Shown one piece after another: positions 8,639 to 17,945 of a DNA stretch of 64,000 bases. A program made the translations under genes and the position numbers. This DNA comes from an uncultured Eubacteriales bacterium (GTDB lineage Bacteria > Bacillota > Clostridia > Lachnospirales > Lachnospiraceae): NCBI GenBank assembly GCA_900545175.1, contig UQYF01000003.1:68499-132498 (forward strand), written 5' to 3'. Below the pieces are notes generated by a model. That model was given only the letters and a program-made list of their open reading frames with translations, did not search any database and was not told the DNA's origin. How positions within the stretch are numbered: the first letter of the stretch is position 1; every line of letters begins with the position of its first letter.

Positions 8639-10519
8639 ATGAGTAAGATTATTGGTATTGATTTAGGAACAACAAATTCATGCGTAGCAGTTATGGAAGG
8701 TGGTAAGCCGGAGGTTATCGCCAATACAGAGGGTGTTCGTACAACACCATCAATAGTAGCATTCACAAAGACAGGAGAAAGACTTGTAGGTGAGCCTGCT
8801 AAGCGTCAGGCAGTTACAAATGCTGAGAAGACAATTTCTTCCATCAAGAGACATATGGGTACTGACTACAGGGTAACAATTGATGATAAGAAGTATACAC
8901 CACAGGAAATTTCAGCCATGATTCTTCAGAAGCTTAAGGCTGATGCAGAGAGCTACCTTGGTGAGAAGGTAACAGAGGCTGTTATCACAGTTCCTGCTTA
9001 CTTCAACGATGCAGAGCGTCAGGCAACTAAGGATGCTGGTAAAATTGCAGGTCTTGATGTAAAGAGAATTATCAATGAGCCTACAGCAGCAGCACTTGCT
9101 TATGGTCTTGACAATGAGCAGGAGCAGAAGATTATGGTATATGACCTTGGTGGTGGTACATTCGATGTATCTATCATTGATATAGGTGATGGTGTTATCG
9201 AAGTATTAGCAACCAACGGTGATAAGCACTTAGGCGGTGATGATTTTGACCAGAAGATTACAGACTATATGCTTTCTGAGTTCAAGAAGAATGAAGGCGT
9301 AGACCTTTCAAACGATAAGATGGCACTTCAGAGATTCAAGGAAGCAGCAGAGAAGGCTAAGAAGGAGCTCTCAACAGCTACAACAACCAATATTAACCTT
9401 CCTTTCATTACAGCAACAGCAGACGGTCCTAAGCATTTTGACATGAACCTCACAAGAGCTAAGTTCGATGAGCTTACACATGACCTTGTAGAGAGAACAG
9501 CAATCCCTGTTCAGAACGCATTAAGAGATGCAGGTATCTCAGCTTCTGAGCTCACAAAGGTTTTACTTGTAGGTGGTTCTACACGTATTCCGGCTGTTCA
9601 GGATAAGGTTCGTCAGCTTACAGGCAAGGAGCCAAGTAAGTCACTTAACCCGGATGAGTGTGTAGCTATCGGTGCTTCTATTCAGGGTGGTAAGCTTGCA
9701 GGAGATGCGGCTGCCGGTGATATCCTTCTTCTTGATGTTACACCTCTTTCACTTTCAATCGAGACAATGGGTGGTGTTGCAACAAGACTTATCGAGAGAA
9801 ATACAACTATCCCTGCTAAGAAGAGTGAAGTATTCTCTACAGCAGCAGATAATCAGAGCGCAGTAGATATCAGGGTTGTACAGGGTGAGAGACAGTTCGC
9901 AAGAGATAACAAGCTCCTTGGCGAGTTCAGACTTGACGGAATTGCTCCGGCTCCAAGAGGAATACCTAAGATTGAGGTTACTTTCGATATTGATGCTAAT
10001 GGTATTGTTAATGTATCAGCTAAGGATCTTGGCACAGGCAAGGAGCAGCATATCACAATCACATCCGGTTCTAACATGTCCGATGCAGATATTGATAAGG
10101 CTGTAAAGGAAGCTGCCGAGTACGAGGCACAGGATAAGAAGCGTAAGGAAGGCATTGATGCACGTAATGACGCTGATTCAATGGCATTCCAGACACAGAA
10201 GGCTCTTGATGAAGTTGGCGATAAGATAAGTGCATCCGAGAAGGAGAGCATTGAGAGCGAGATTAAGGCTCTTAGAGAAATTCTTGACAGAACTAATGCT
10301 GAGAATATGTCAGACAGCGACATCGATGAGATTAAGGCAGCAAAGGAGAAACTTATGAACACAGCTCAGCCTGTATTTGCTAAGATGTATGAGCAGGCTC
10401 AGGGTGCGGCAGGAGCTGCCGGAGCAGGTCCTGACATGAGCAATATGGGTGGACAGCAGAGCACATCTTCTAACAATTATGGTGATGATGTTGTTGACGG
10501 AGATTACAAAGAGGTATAA
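8639..10519 (+). CDS. dnaK: Chaperone protein DnaK (Hsp70)
   Basis: The ATP-dependent Hsp70 chaperone, 626 aa. The N-terminal ATPase begins IIGIDLGTTNSCVAV and contains DLGGGTFDVSI. The substrate-binding domain includes LLLDVTPLSLSIETMGG, and the lid helices end in a disordered Gly/Ala/Asn tail finishing VDGDYKEV. AGGAGG precedes ATG 8639. Codon use is strongly biased, as in a highly expressed gene. It is third in the hrcA operon; the hairpin at 10590 separates it from dnaJ. Confidence 0.99.
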   Translation: MSKIIGIDLGTTNSCVAVMEGGKPEVIANTEGVRTTPSIVAFTKTGERLVGEPAKRQAVTNAEKTISSIKRHMGTDYRVTIDDKKYTPQEISAMILQKLKADAESYLGEKVTEAVITVPAYFNDAERQATKDAGKIAGLDVKRIINEPTAAALAYGLDNEQEQKIMVYDLGGGTFDVSIIDIGDGVIEVLATNGDKHLGGDDFDQKITDYMLSEFKKNEGVDLSNDKMALQRFKEAAEKAKKELSTATTTNINLPFITATADGPKHFDMNLTRAKFDELTHDLVERTAIPVQNALRDAGISASELTKVLLVGGSTRIPAVQDKVRQLTGKEPSKSLNPDECVAIGASIQGGKLAGDAAAGDILLLDVTPLSLSIETMGGVATRLIERNTTIPAKKSEVFSTAADNQSAVDIRVVQGERQFARDNKLLGEFRLDGIAPAPRGIPKIEVTFDIDANGIVNVSAKDLGTGKEQHITITSGSNMSDADIDKAVKEAAEYEAQDKKRKEGIDARNDADSMAFQTQKALDEVGDKISASEKESIESEIKALREILDRTNAENMSDSDIDEIKAAKEKLMNTAQPVFAKMYEQAQGAAGAAGAGPDMSNMGGQQSTSSNNYGDDVVDGDYKEV

Positions 10520-10589
10520 TATAATATGATGTTTGCATAATTGTTGAGCTTTTAAAGCACAATGATTTGCTGATACATTAAAAATAAAT

Positions 10590-10620
10590 AGAGTGAATGG
10601 CTCCGGTAGTCATTCACTCT
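10590..10620 (+). terminator. Hairpin between dnaK and dnaJ (attenuator or processing site)
   Basis: A 10-bp perfect stem (AGAGTGAATG 10590-10599, its complement 10611-10620) with an 11-base loop. Only GTTT follows, so termination is probably partial. It could lower dnaJ output relative to dnaK or protect the upstream mRNA. Confidence 0.65.
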
Positions 10621-10660
10621 GTTTGAGTGTTAAGTATTTTTATTGCAGGGAGGAAAAACA

Positions 10661-11800
10661 ATGGCAGATAAGAGAGATTATTATGAGGTACTTGGTGTAT
10701 CTAAGACTGCCACTGATGCTGAGATTAAAAAGGCATATAGAGTGTTAGCTAAGAAGTATCATCCGGATGCCAATCCGGGAGACAAGGAAGCAGAAGCTAA
10801 GTTCAAGGAAGCATCCGAAGCTTATGCGGTACTCAGTGATCCTGATAAGCGTTCTAAGTATGACCAGTTCGGTCATGCGGCGTTTGACGGAAGTGCAGGT
10901 GGTCAGGCTTACGATTTTAATATGGATGATATATTCGGAAGCATGGGAGATATATTCGGCGACTTGTTTGGAGGTGGAAGAAGCAGAGCAAGAAGCAATG
11001 GGCCTATGCAGGGAGCAAATTTGAGAGCCTCTGTGAGAATTACCTTTGAGGAAGCTGCATTTGGCTGTGAAAAGGAGCTTGATATAACTCTTAAGGATGA
11101 ATGTGCATCATGTCATGGAACAGGAGCAAAGGCCGGAACATCACCGGTACAGTGTACAAAGTGCGGTGGTAAGGGTCAGATTGTATACACACAGCAGTCA
11201 CTTTTCGGCATGGTTAGAAATGTAACTACCTGTCCTGAGTGTGGAGGTAAGGGAACTGTTGTCAAGGATAAGTGTCCTGACTGCCATGGAACAGGTTATA
11301 TAGCTAACCGCAAGAAGATTCAGGTTACAATACCTGCGGGTATTGACAACGGACAGAGCATAAGAATACGGGGCAAGGGTGAGCCGGGAACCAATGGCGG
11401 ACCAAGAGGTGACCTTTTAGTGGAAGTTATCGTATCCCCAAGCCCTGTATTTGCAAGAGAGGATTACAACGTATTTTCGAATGTGTATATCAGCTTTGCC
11501 GATGCCGCACTCGGAAATGAGATAAGAATTAAGACGATAGACGGCGAGGTGCTCTATGAAGTTAAGCCGGGTACACAGACAGGTACAAGAGTCCGCTTAA
11601 AAGGAAAAGGAATACCTACACTTCGCGACAGCAAATTAAGGGGTGACCATTACGTTACACTTAGTATCAAGGTGCCTGAGAAGATGACAAGTGAGCAGAA
11701 GGACGCACTCAGAGCTTATGATGCGCTTATGCGCGGTGACAAGCCGGCTGACACTACAGATGGCGGCACGACAAAGAAAAAGAGAGGTCTTTTTAAATAA
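10661..11800 (+). CDS. dnaJ: Chaperone protein DnaJ (Hsp40)
   Basis: DnaJ stimulates the DnaK ATPase and delivers clients. The 379-aa protein has the full type I layout: a J domain with HPD (KKYHPDANPG), a Gly/Phe region (FGGG-like, about 75-115), four zinc-binding CxxCxGxG repeats (CASCHGTG, CTKCGGKG, CPECGGKG, CPDCHGTG) and the C-terminal substrate domain. An upstream TTG at 10643 is in frame, but GGGAGG lies downstream of it and 8 bp before ATG 10661, so 10661 is the start. Confidence 0.98.
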   Translation: MADKRDYYEVLGVSKTATDAEIKKAYRVLAKKYHPDANPGDKEAEAKFKEASEAYAVLSDPDKRSKYDQFGHAAFDGSAGGQAYDFNMDDIFGSMGDIFGDLFGGGRSRARSNGPMQGANLRASVRITFEEAAFGCEKELDITLKDECASCHGTGAKAGTSPVQCTKCGGKGQIVYTQQSLFGMVRNVTTCPECGGKGTVVKDKCPDCHGTGYIANRKKIQVTIPAGIDNGQSIRIRGKGEPGTNGGPRGDLLVEVIVSPSPVFAREDYNVFSNVYISFADAALGNEIRIKTIDGEVLYEVKPGTQTGTRVRLKGKGIPTLRDSKLRGDHYVTLSIKVPEKMTSEQKDALRAYDALMRGDKPADTTDGGTTKKKRGLFK

Positions 11801-11824
11801 TATACACAAATAAAGGAGCAGAGT

Positions 11825-12661
11825 ATGATCATAGTTGAACCATGTGCAGGACTTGGAAATCGTTTTCTCGGAATGGCATCTGCTTATCACTGGGCAAAAC
11901 AGACAGGAGATGAGCTTACCGTATTGTGGAAAACGGAGCGTGTTATGGGAGCAGTAAATGAAGCTGTGTTCTCTCTGCCTGAGGATATAAATATTATTCA
12001 TGCCAAGGATTTTGGCTATAAGGATAAGCCATTTTCGACGCTGAAATATCAGCTGCTTGAAAAAAAGCTTCGTAAAAAAGCGGATTATTTTTCTGATGTC
12101 GGCACGACATATGATCTTTTTGTTGAGAAAGGGAATGCATATTATGAAGAAGTCATGAAAAATAATGACTTGAAATTCATAAGAGCATTCTCGCAGTTCC
12201 ATGATTTTAACGGCATAGAAAGACCGCTTGAGTTTATAAAGCCTGTAAAATATGTGAGTGACAAAGCAGATGCCGTTATAGAAAATATTGACAGTGCGAG
12301 CAATATAGGTGTACACATACGACGAACCGACAATCAGGTGTGTATCAATAACAGCCCGATTGAAGTGTTTATAGACGCTATGGAAAAAGAGATAGAGAAT
12401 GATAGCAGGGCTACATTTTATATTGCCTCAGATGATTTAGAGACCATATTGGAGCTTAAAAAGCGCTTTGGAGAGCGGGTTTATTATATGTCCGAGAAGA
12501 ATTTTGAGCGTGACAGTGACAAGGGAATTGCCGATGCATTTGCTGAGCTTATCTGCCTGTCACACTCAAAAAAGATTATCGGAAGTTTTTATTCAACCTA
12601 TTCACGAATAGCCGCAATGCTTTCTGGAATAGAGCTTGAGGTTGTTAAGAAGGATAATTAA
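11825..12661 (+). CDS. Fucosyltransferase-like glycosyltransferase
   Basis: A 278-aa cytoplasmic protein resembling the alpha-1,6/O-fucosyltransferase superfamily (NodZ-like GT-B enzymes). CAGLGNRFLGMASAY near the N-terminus matches the conserved G-x-GNR entry. VHIRRTDN (about residue 162) matches the HxRxTD donor-site motif. IASDD and GSFYSTYSRIAAML near the C-terminus match the later superfamily motifs. The acceptor is unknown; a surface polysaccharide or glycopeptide is plausible. It lies 24 bp after dnaJ, after a GGAG site, so heat-shock read-through is possible. A hairpin inside the end of the convergent dac gene terminates it. Confidence 0.65.
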   Translation: MIIVEPCAGLGNRFLGMASAYHWAKQTGDELTVLWKTERVMGAVNEAVFSLPEDINIIHAKDFGYKDKPFSTLKYQLLEKKLRKKADYFSDVGTTYDLFVEKGNAYYEEVMKNNDLKFIRAFSQFHDFNGIERPLEFIKPVKYVSDKADAVIENIDSASNIGVHIRRTDNQVCINNSPIEVFIDAMEKEIENDSRATFYIASDDLETILELKKRFGERVYYMSEKNFERDSDKGIADAFAELICLSHSKKIIGSFYSTYSRIAAMLSGIELEVVKKDN

Positions 12662-12665
12662 ATTT

Positions 12666-13832
12666 TCAGAAAAAATTGTTCATCAATTGCCGGATATAGT
12701 CAATGTATCCGGCTTTTTTTATGTCCTCAGTGGCTGTTATATCTATGCTTCCGATGGGAGCTTCGTCATATTCATACACAAGCATGCCGATAGTGTCCCC
12801 GACATATATTGGAGCTTCAATATTGTCAAGTAGTTCGAAGTGACAGCTGATTTTAGCAGGGTCATAACTGCTTAAAAAGATAGATGAAAAATTGCTTTTA
12901 TAAGTACAATCAACGGTCTCTTTTGTTCCGCCTTTTATGTGTATTTCCGGTATCTGCGGCGGGGAAGTGTCCTCATAGCGGCTTACAATGCCGTAACCGT
13001 AATTTAACAGTGATATGCAGTCTGCAACACGTTCTTTTCCGCTTGGTGAATGCATGACTACGGCAATCAGCTCGATATCATTTTTGCTGGCGGTAGCTGA
13101 CAGACAGAAGCCGGCAAGGCTTGTGGAGCCTGTTTTCAAACCGGTTGCCCACTCATATTGTTTGATAAGCTTGTTGGTGTTAGTAAGTCCGAACTCGGAA
13201 TCGCCACGTCTTGTGGAATGGGTTATTGTGTCCATCCATATAGTGGAGTAGTCATGTATCTGAGGATATTTGTTTATAAGTTCCCGTGACATATATGCCA
13301 CATCCCGCGCTGTCGTCTCATGTCCATCGGCATCAAGCCCACAGCAGTTTACAAAATGCGTGTTAAGCATGCCAAGCTCGGCTGCACGCTCATTCATGCG
13401 CTCAACAAATGCCGCCTCAGAGCCTGCTATGTGCTCTGCCATGGCGACACATGCATCATTAGCACTGGCAATAGATATACATTTAATCATTGTGTCGACA
13501 GTCTGTGTTTCGCCGGGTTCAAGGAATACCTGGCTTCCGCCCATGCCGGCAGCATGTTCGGATACGGTGACTTTTTCGTCAAGAGTAATTTTTCCATTGT
13601 CGAGTGCGTCGAATATGAGAATGAGTGTCATTATTTTTGTGATGCTTGCCGGACGCAGCTTCGTATCGGCATCTTTTTCATAGATTACGGTTCCTGTTGA
13701 AGCTTCCATAAGAATTGCTGACGGAGCACTGATTTGAGGGCTGTCGCAGTATGCTGTGGATGCTATGTGGAATACCAGTAAGGTAAAAAAAAGTAGAAAA
13801 CAAGTTGCTTTTGAGAGATATTTTGAAAACAT
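12666..13832 (-). CDS. dacA: D-alanyl-D-alanine carboxypeptidase (PBP5 family)
   Basis: A low-molecular-weight penicillin-binding protein that trims the terminal D-Ala from peptidoglycan stem peptides. It has 388 aa with a signal peptide (hydrophobic to about residue 25, cut near the TAYC region). The catalytic set is intact: SxxK at S63-K66 (SITK), SxN at 123-125 (SAN) and KTG at 233-235. A beta-rich C-terminal domain (from about 300) matches PBP5_C. The end lacks a clear amphipathic anchor helix, though YIDYIRQLMNNFF could serve. It is monocistronic, with a possible -10 (TATAAT, 13867-13862) but no good -35. Confidence 0.93.
   Translation of the reverse strand: MFSKYLSKATCFLLFFTLLVFHIASTAYCDSPQISAPSAILMEASTGTVIYEKDADTKLRPASITKIMTLILIFDALDNGKITLDEKVTVSEHAAGMGGSQVFLEPGETQTVDTMIKCISIASANDACVAMAEHIAGSEAAFVERMNERAAELGMLNTHFVNCCGLDADGHETTARDVAYMSRELINKYPQIHDYSTIWMDTITHSTRRGDSEFGLTNTNKLIKQYEWATGLKTGSTSLAGFCLSATASKNDIELIAVVMHSPSGKERVADCISLLNYGYGIVSRYEDTSPPQIPEIHIKGGTKETVDCTYKSNFSSIFLSSYDPAKISCHFELLDNIEAPIYVGDTIGMLVYEYDEAPIGSIDITATEDIKKAGYIDYIRQLMNNFF
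12689..12720 (+). terminator. Terminator of the glycosyltransferase gene, inside the dac coding end
   Basis: The stem GCCGGATA (12689-12696) pairs with TATCCGGC (12706-12713), followed by seven T residues. The opposite strand of the same bases codes for the last part of the carboxypeptidase (KKAGYIDYIRQ), so the segment is both terminator and coding sequence. Confidence 0.88.
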
Positions 13833-13940
13833 ATGTACCGACCCCAGAATAGCTTTACTTTATTATAGTCATTCTGACTTTGTTTTATGAAAGAAAGTCG
13901 CAACTATTAAGAAAAAGGCAGATTGCATGCAGACATGTGT

Positions 13941-14040
13941 GGTTTTAAATTTGAAAGAAAAACTTTCAGGGCGCTTATTGGCGGCAATGCTTTCGGGCTG
14001 GTTAGTGACGGCAATGCTCCAAGCGATACTTGCAGCATGC
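13941..14040. repeat. Structured repeat, family C, diverged copy
   Basis: TTTGAAAGAAAAACTTTCA (a 6-bp stem at 13952-13968), then CTTATTGG, GGCAATGCT twice and a CTTGCAGCATGCAG end. This follows the order of the better-preserved tandem copies at 44838 and 44905. It lies in the dac-MATE intergenic region, just before the family A element. No protein is supported here, although a 128-aa antisense frame exists. Confidence 0.5.
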
Positions 14041-14082
14041 AGAAATATATGCGTATCGGCATGACATATGACAAATGAAAAA

Positions 14083-14300
14083 TATATATGATATGAGGGT
14101 CAAAAGGTATTTTGCCCATCATTTGATATCCTTGAATTGCTCCGCTGTAAAACAGCTCCCGCAATTCTAAAACATTCGGAATCCGCTGATTTACCGCATA
14201 AATCGCTGCTTCCTCATGTTTTGCGGGTCCCAAGTTCAAAAGCCTAATCGTGCAAGCACGAACGGCTTTTTGACCTTTTGACCCTGATATCATATATATA
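14083..14300. repeat. MITE-like element, family A, copy 1
   Basis: About 215 bp bounded by inverted ends: GATATGAGGGTCAAAAGG from 14090 and the complement of GATATCAGGGTCAAAA ending at 14291, extended outward by AT repeats. Internal hairpins include GAATTGC/GCAATTC enclosing GCTGT/ACAGC, AAAACAT/ATGTTTT enclosing GGAA/TTCC, and CGTGC-AA-GCACG. A second copy lies at 53659. There is no ORF with coding character. The element ends about 100 bp before the MATE start. Confidence 0.75.
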
Positions 14301-14391
14301 TATGCATATTATAAATCCGTCAGGAAACAATATTGAGGTATCAGACAAAAAACGAAAAGCCAGCAATATTGTCGGAGGGATATCAGAAGTA

Positions 14392-15741
14392 ATGAAAAGA
14401 AAAATGACGGATAAGTCAGAGATAATTTTATATGAAAAAAATATATACAAAGCGTTGTATATGACAGCTTATCCGCTTGTATTGTCTGATTTTATAATAG
14501 CATTACTGGATATAACGGACACGTTTTTTGTGGGGCATATGGAAAATTCATCGGCAGCACAGGCAGGTATGGGGCTTGCGTGGCCTGTTATAAATATAAT
14601 GCTTGCCATTAATAATGGACTTGCCGCTGCCGGAGTTGCGATTATCAGCCGTATGTCTGGCGAAAAGGATTTTGAAGGAGCCGGACAACAGGCAGGTCTG
14701 CTTGTGAGTGTGTCACTTATTGCAGGTATTGTGATAAATGCAGTTCTGTTTCTGATGGCACCGGAGATTATTGGCTTTATGGGGGCGGAGAGCGACGTGT
14801 TTTTTGAGGCATCGGCATATCTTAGAATAAGTTCATTTGAGATGATACCGTTGTTTGTGTTTACCGCTTTTACTTCGATATGCCAGTCGGAGGGTGACAT
14901 GATACGGCCCGTTATTTTGTCGATAGTGGCAGCATTTGTAAATATTGTGCTTGCAGCCGTGTTAGTGATGGGGTTCGGCTTTGGCATCAAGGGCGCAGCA
15001 GGCGCTTCTGTGGCAGGGCAGCTCTGTATTGTGCCGTTTTATATAAAAGCTTTATTTGCGGGTAAAGGAAAGCTTGTGATATCTGTATCCGATATGCGGA
15101 TTAATATACGAGGACTTACAAAATTATACAAAATAGCCGGTCCTGCCGTTTATGGACAGCTTGCTGCATCCTTTGGTTTTATTATACTCCAGATGATTAT
15201 ATTAAAAGAGGGGAAGGAAATTTCCGCCGCATTTTCAATAGGAAATAAGATATCAAATATAATACTCGCTGTCGTGATGGCGTTAGCAACGACAATGTCG
15301 GCATTTGTCGGTCAGAATATTGGAGCAAAAAATAAAGAGAGAGCAGAAAAAGCTTACAGGACAAGTCGAAACGCATCGGTTATTATCATGCTTGCCGGGC
15401 TTGTTATATTGTTTCCGATAAGAAGATGGCTTGTGAATTTTATGTCAAACGATGAAAATACTGTAACAGCGGCAGTCAGCTATATAGCAGTCGTGCTTGT
15501 GACATTGCCCGGTCTTGCGCTGTATCAGAATTATATGTGTGTGTTTAACGGTTCCGGGAATACAAGGTTTTCGTTTGCATTGTCATTTATATGGCTTTGG
15601 CTGCTGCGTATACCGATGCTGCTTGCTGTCGGGAAGCTTGGTACTTTGGGGGCATATGGAATATGGCTTGCAATGGGTGCAAGCAATGCTTTGGCTGCTG
15701 TGGCGGGACATTTTTTATATGGGCATATTAACTATGAGTGA
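14392..15741 (+). CDS. MATE family efflux protein
   Basis: A twelve-helix multidrug/oligosaccharidyl-lipid exporter-type protein, 449 aa, probably driven by Na+ or H+. The opening YKALYMTAYPLVLSDFIIALLDITDTFFVG is typical of MatE domains. The duplicated second half starts near ALYGQLAASFGF-like sequence (about residue 240). The frame is open from 14278, but that extension lies in the family A repeat. GGAGGG at 14374-14379 supports ATG 14392; ATG 14404 is a less likely alternative. The substrate is unknown. Confidence 0.88.
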   Translation: MKRKMTDKSEIILYEKNIYKALYMTAYPLVLSDFIIALLDITDTFFVGHMENSSAAQAGMGLAWPVINIMLAINNGLAAAGVAIISRMSGEKDFEGAGQQAGLLVSVSLIAGIVINAVLFLMAPEIIGFMGAESDVFFEASAYLRISSFEMIPLFVFTAFTSICQSEGDMIRPVILSIVAAFVNIVLAAVLVMGFGFGIKGAAGASVAGQLCIVPFYIKALFAGKGKLVISVSDMRINIRGLTKLYKIAGPAVYGQLAASFGFIILQMIILKEGKEISAAFSIGNKISNIILAVVMALATTMSAFVGQNIGAKNKERAEKAYRTSRNASVIIMLAGLVILFPIRRWLVNFMSNDENTVTAAVSYIAVVLVTLPGLALYQNYMCVFNGSGNTRFSFALSFIWLWLLRIPMLLAVGKLGTLGAYGIWLAMGASNALAAVAGHFLYGHINYE

Positions 15742-15830
15742 TACGATTAAATTGGGAATGTATCAGCTAAAATAAAAATTGTCGAATTAAATATTGGTAT
15801 TTTAGACATATGAGCCGGGTAAACAGGGTA

Positions 15831-15859
15831 TTCACTTTTTTACTTTGTTAAGGTATAAT
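15831..15859 (+). promoter_or_regulatory. Promoter before the lipoprotein gene
   Basis: -35 TTCACT (15831-15836), a 17-bp spacer and a perfect -10 TATAAT (15854-15859), about 95 bp before the lipoprotein start. Confidence 0.65.
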
Positions 15860-15953
15860 AAAAGAATACATTTTAGTTTTAAAATGTAATTATAAGATGT
15901 CAGAGTATGGATGATATTGCTTTGATATCTTAATGAAGGAAATGGAGAGGAAT

Positions 15954-16877
15954 ATGAAAAGAAGAATAGGAAAATTATCAGTGATTTTATCGGCGGTTAT
16001 ATTTGCCACGGCAGCGATATCTGCATGTCGCAAGAAGGATGATATCTCAGAGATTACAAGAACTTTTGAGTATACGAAGACACAGATAGAGACAACAAAG
16101 CCTGAAAAGACAACTGAGGAGTCGAAGGAGACTACGATAGAGAAAGAGACCACAAAGGAGAGTACCAAAGAGACTACCCAAGAGACTACCAGGCCTTCAC
16201 AGAAGGAGACTACAACTAAGAAGGAGCTTACCGGAGCAGCGGTATATTTTGAAGATAAGAACAGTGTATTTAATACTCTTCCTTCATTTGATGCCGGTGT
16301 ATATGAAGAATATTTCAATCAGGGATATGTGGAGGGGCTTCGTTTCAGCAATGCCACAGAAAGCAGCTATAGCGAGTATCTTCAGGCTGTTCTTAATGAA
16401 GGAAAATATACGCTTAACAGTCAGGACGGAACAAGAGCATACCTTGCGGCTGCAAACGGAGATATGTGTGTGACATTGATTTATAAGGATGGAACAATGC
16501 TTGTTGAAGCAGGTGCAAATTACTGGGATATTCTTACATATGCAGAGAATGATACGCAGGCACCGACAAAGCCATCTGAGACTACAGATGGGAGATATGC
16601 ATATTTTGATAATAAGGATAGCGTGCTTTCGCAGATTCCATATATGACTGAAGGAACCTTTACAGGCTGCGATGCTATTGACGGAGGAGCAGTTATGACA
16701 TTTTCCGGTGTGTCTGCGGATATGGCAGCAGCATATGGGGATATTTTAGACAACAGTGGTATAATGTTTACAGGTTCAACACCTGATGGACAGACCAGCT
16801 ATTATGTTAATGATAAAGTCATTGTTACATTGGCTTGTGATGGAAGCACAATGACAATTCAGGTTGTAGGTCAATAG
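15954..16877 (+). CDS. Lipoprotein with two repeat domains on a Thr/Glu/Lys stalk
   Basis: A 307-aa predicted surface lipoprotein of unknown function. A hydrophobic signal ends in a lipobox (AISAC, about residues 20-24). Next comes a low-complexity stalk of about 45 residues built from ETT/KETT units. Two related modules of about 100 residues follow: AVYFEDKNSVFNTLPSF at the head of the first, YAYFDNKDSVLSQIPYM at the head of the second. Both end in a beta hairpin of the type MCVTLIYKDGTMLVE / VIVTLACDGSTMTIQ. The start is ATG 15954 after GGAGAGG; an in-frame ATG at 15933 lacks a site. It has its own promoter. Confidence 0.75.
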   Translation: MKRRIGKLSVILSAVIFATAAISACRKKDDISEITRTFEYTKTQIETTKPEKTTEESKETTIEKETTKESTKETTQETTRPSQKETTTKKELTGAAVYFEDKNSVFNTLPSFDAGVYEEYFNQGYVEGLRFSNATESSYSEYLQAVLNEGKYTLNSQDGTRAYLAAANGDMCVTLIYKDGTMLVEAGANYWDILTYAENDTQAPTKPSETTDGRYAYFDNKDSVLSQIPYMTEGTFTGCDAIDGGAVMTFSGVSADMAAAYGDILDNSGIMFTGSTPDGQTSYYVNDKVIVTLACDGSTMTIQVVGQ

Positions 16878-16917
16878 TTAACGGTAAATTAGTAAAAAAA
16901 ATAGGGTAGAAAAGCTT

Positions 16918-17945
16918 GTGAAAGTGCCTGAAATACTTTATGCGAGAACGGATATCGGAGGTGTTTACAGATATCTGTATGATGAACAGAGGTGGAAAAG
17001 CTTTATGGGCCATGTGTCCATGCTTGATGTTGCGGAAGCTTTTCCGATAGCGGTGGCACTTGATAAGGATAATCTTGACAGATTATATATAGCATGTGGT
17101 GTCAATGGTGTGCCGGAGGGAAAGCTGTGTATTTCGGAGGATTATGGGGAGAGATTTACATATAAGACTATTCCGACTATGGTGCTTGGAAACTTAAGCT
17201 GACGAGGAACAGGGATGAGGCTTGTGGTGGATGAAAGATGTGTATGGGCAGGCAACCAGAAGTACGGCGTGCTCACATGGTCAGGAGATATACATTCGTC
17301 TTTCAGGGCTATGAGGGAACAGCTTCAGGCAGGACTCAACATGTGCTGGCAGGTATTCCGTGGTGGACATCCGATATAGGCGGTTTCGTTGGCGGAGACA
17401 TAAAGGATCCGTATTTTAAGGAGCTTCTGGTGAGATGGTTCGCATGGGGGTGCTTCTGTCCGGTATTCCGTATGCATGGTGAGCGTTCTCCATGGTATGA
17501 GAGAGAGGAAGAGTTTATTAACAATGTACGTCAGCTGACATCGGGTCAGGATAATGAAGTGTGGAGCTTTGGCGATGATAATTATGAGATTTTAAAGAAA
17601 TATCTTTTTATCCGCGAGAGGCTTCGTCCTTATATCCGTGAATGCATGAGACAGGCGAGCCTTACAGGTGCACCTGTTATGCGTCCGCTTTTCTTTGATT
17701 TTAATGAGGATGAAATGGCATGGAAAACAGAAGATGAGTATATGTTCGGGCCTGACATCCTTGTGGCACCTGTGATGGAGGAGAAGGTTACAGAAAGAAG
17801 TGTATATCTTCCGGCAGGCGCAGCGTGGACGGATGCAAATACAGGGGAAATATACCGCGGAGTGCAGAGAGTAGTTGTCCCTGCACCTCCTGATATCATT
17901 CCTGTGTTTTTTAGAGATGGGAAGAAGTACGATATTTATCAATAA
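16918..17945 (+). pseudogene. Chimeric remnant: GH74-like N-terminus joined to GH31 C-terminus
   Basis: From GTG 16918 the frame reads like the first blade of a GH74 xyloglucanase (ILYARTDIGGVYRY, then DRLYIACGVNG). An in-frame TGA at 17200 interrupts it. The same frame resumes GH74-like (RGTGMRLVVDE) and at about 17236 changes to a GH31 glucosidase (RCVWAGNQKYGVLTWSGD). A one-base loss at 17344-17345, in what should read NM-x-LAGIPWW, shifts the frame. The GH31 C-terminal part (WWTSDIGGFVGG, FRMHGERSPW, then the beta domain) runs to 17945. The GH31 nucleophile region and the GH74 catalytic residues are both absent, so no activity is expected. It looks like a recombination or deletion joint followed by decay. 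Confidence 0.8.

Noticed and set aside
9853..10362. 169-codon frame antisense to dnaK
   Set aside because: A serine/leucine-rich mirror of the biased dnaK codons; no start signal.
11636..12316. 226-codon antisense frame across dnaJ and the glycosyltransferase
   Set aside because: It spans two real genes and their gap and has no recognisable domain.
13907..14293. 128-codon minus-strand frame
   Set aside because: It lies wholly in the family C and family A repeats, so it is a by-product of repeat sequence.
14278..14391. Upstream extension of the MATE gene
   Set aside because: It begins in the family A element and lacks a ribosome-binding site; GGAGGG points to ATG 14392.
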